Positions 5,365 to 6,262 of a stretch of DNA of 6,262 nucleotides are shown piece after piece. Where the stretch lies: positions 1 to 6,262 of the forward strand of contig CAJONH010000100.1 of the NCBI GenBank assembly GCA_905235825.1, in the 5' to 3' direction. The position numbers and the translations under genes are program-made. How positions within the stretch are numbered: position 1 is the first letter of the stretch; every line of letters begins with the position of its first letter. Source of the stretch: Candidatus Gastranaerophilales bacterium. Its GTDB lineage: Bacteria > Cyanobacteriota > Vampirovibrionia > Gastranaerophilales > Gastranaerophilaceae. A model generated the notes under the pieces. That model had not been told where the DNA came from, searched no databases, and was given only the letters and a program-made list of their open reading frames with translations.

Positions 5365-6262
5365 AATTAAAGCACAAAAAGAAAGTTCATATCCGATAAT
5401 AATTGCACAAGGACTTTTAGATAATGCTTATGATTATATAGAAAAATATACCAAAGCAAAAACATATTTGGTTGTTACCAATTTTACGGTTAATCGGCTT
5501 TACGGGGAAAAATTAAAAAGAGAAAATGCCAAATTTATTGTATTGCCTGACGGTGAAAAATACAAATCAATGGAGTATTTAAATAAAATAATAGATAAAG
5601 CACTTGAAATAAAATTGGAAAGAACAGATGCGATAATTGCACTCGGCGGCGGTGTAATAGGTGATATGGCAGGTTTTGCGGCTTCAATATATCAAAGAGG
5701 AATTGATTTTATACAAATACCTACTACACTGCTTGCACAGGTAGACTCCTCTGTCGGCGGAAAGGTTGCCGTAAATCATAAACTCGGGAAAAATATGATT
5801 GGTGCTTTTTATCAGCCAAAATTGGTTTTATCCGATATTAATACACTTAAAACACTTGATGAACGTCAATTCAAAACAGGTTTAAGCGAAGTTATAAAGT
5901 ATGCTTTTATAGAAAAAAATTGCGGATGTGAACAAGATTTTAAATTATTGGAATTTTTACGTGATTTTAAAAATTATATAAAGGCTAAAAGTCCTGATAT
6001 GCTTATAAATCTTATAACAGCGTGCTGTAAACTTAAAAGTGCGGTAGTAAATCAGGATGAAAAAGAAAAAGGACTGCGTGCAATACTTAATTTCGGACAT
6101 ACTTATGCACACGCAATAGAAAATATAACAAATTACGAAAAATATACTCACGGAGAAGCAGTTTCAATCGGAATGAAAATGGTTTTTGAACTGGCACTAA
6201 GTTTGGGTAAAATAGACAGAGCATACAGAGATAAAGCACTTTCAATTCTAAATTCATATAAT
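5345..6262 (+). CDS. aroB: 3-dehydroquinate synthase, C-terminus cut by window edge
   Basis: Converts 3-deoxy-D-arabino-heptulosonate 7-phosphate to 3-dehydroquinate, step 2 of the chorismate pathway, using NAD+ and a divalent metal (Zn or Co). The frame is open from ATG 5345 to the right edge: 306 residues, against about 350-360 usual, so only the last helical part is missing. Motifs: PDGEKYKS (69-76); the NAD-binding GGGVIGDMAGF (101-111); PTTLLAQVDSSVGGK (126-140) with Lys140; KNMIGAFYQP (149-158); and the metal ligands Glu182 in GLSEVIKY, His252 in FGHTYAHAIE and His269 in THGEAV. The active site is complete. The start lies inside the end of aroK in another frame; CGGAAAA nine bases upstream may serve as ribosome site. 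Related sugar cyclases (2-deoxy-scyllo-inosose synthase) share the fold, but the pairing with aroK and motif set favour AroB. Confidence 0.95.
   Translation, partial: MKTVEVKIKAQKESSYPIIIAQGLLDNAYDYIEKYTKAKTYLVVTNFTVNRLYGEKLKRENAKFIVLPDGEKYKSMEYLNKIIDKALEIKLERTDAIIALGGGVIGDMAGFAASIYQRGIDFIQIPTTLLAQVDSSVGGKVAVNHKLGKNMIGAFYQPKLVLSDINTLKTLDERQFKTGLSEVIKYAFIEKNCGCEQDFKLLEFLRDFKNYIKAKSPDMLINLITACCKLKSAVVNQDEKEKGLRAILNFGHTYAHAIENITNYEKYTHGEAVSIGMKMVFELALSLGKIDRAYRDKALSILNSYN

Noticed and set aside
5957..6151. Minus-strand open frame at the right end
   Set aside because: It lies antisense to the metal-binding region of aroB and is Phe/Ile/Tyr-rich, as expected of a shadow frame.

Overview
The window is strongly AT-rich and comes from a bacterium with two membranes. 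The evidence for two membranes is a 1132-residue AsmA-like envelope protein. Very low GC, A-rich coding strands, a 'HDLKNPL' type histidine kinase and an adjacent aroK-aroB pair would fit a gut Gastranaerophilales/Vampirovibrionia (ex-Melainabacteria) genome. That is an impression from style, not a demonstrated placement; other AT-rich diderms are possible.

Layout, left to right. Positions 1-119 form a GC-richer island (about 52% GC over the first 80 bases, by hand count). It has an open frame that enters from the left edge and stops at 117-119, an 11-bp hairpin inside that frame, and a minus-facing terminator-like hairpin. It may be the 3' end of an IS605-type tnpB with its overlapping omega RNA, but no diagnostic TnpB motif is visible. 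Positions 120-366 are non-coding and AT-rich, with two sets of short repeats. Positions 366-475 are a second GC-richer stretch (about 46%) with three successive hairpins, best read as the structured 3' UTR and terminator of the minus-strand gene that follows. From 507 to 4705 two genes lie on the minus strand: a short soluble histidine kinase (transcribed first) and then the large AsmA-like protein, 62 bases apart and possibly co-transcribed. A 143-base divergent intergenic region (4706-4848) separates them from a plus-strand shikimate-pathway pair: aroK (shikimate kinase, complete) and aroB (3-dehydroquinate synthase, cut by the right edge). Their coding regions overlap by 20 bases.

How the genes relate: aroB and aroK catalyse steps 2 and 5 of the chorismate pathway and appear translationally coupled. 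The kinase and AsmA-like gene form a separate leftward unit. The kinase has an intact phospho-acceptor His box and G2 loop, but the G1 box lacks the Asp that normally contacts adenine, and there is no partner response regulator in view. I did not find a defensible new defence or mobile system. The most interesting leads are the left-edge island, the TTACAAGT repeat cluster, the three-hairpin 3' UTR and the atypical kinase.
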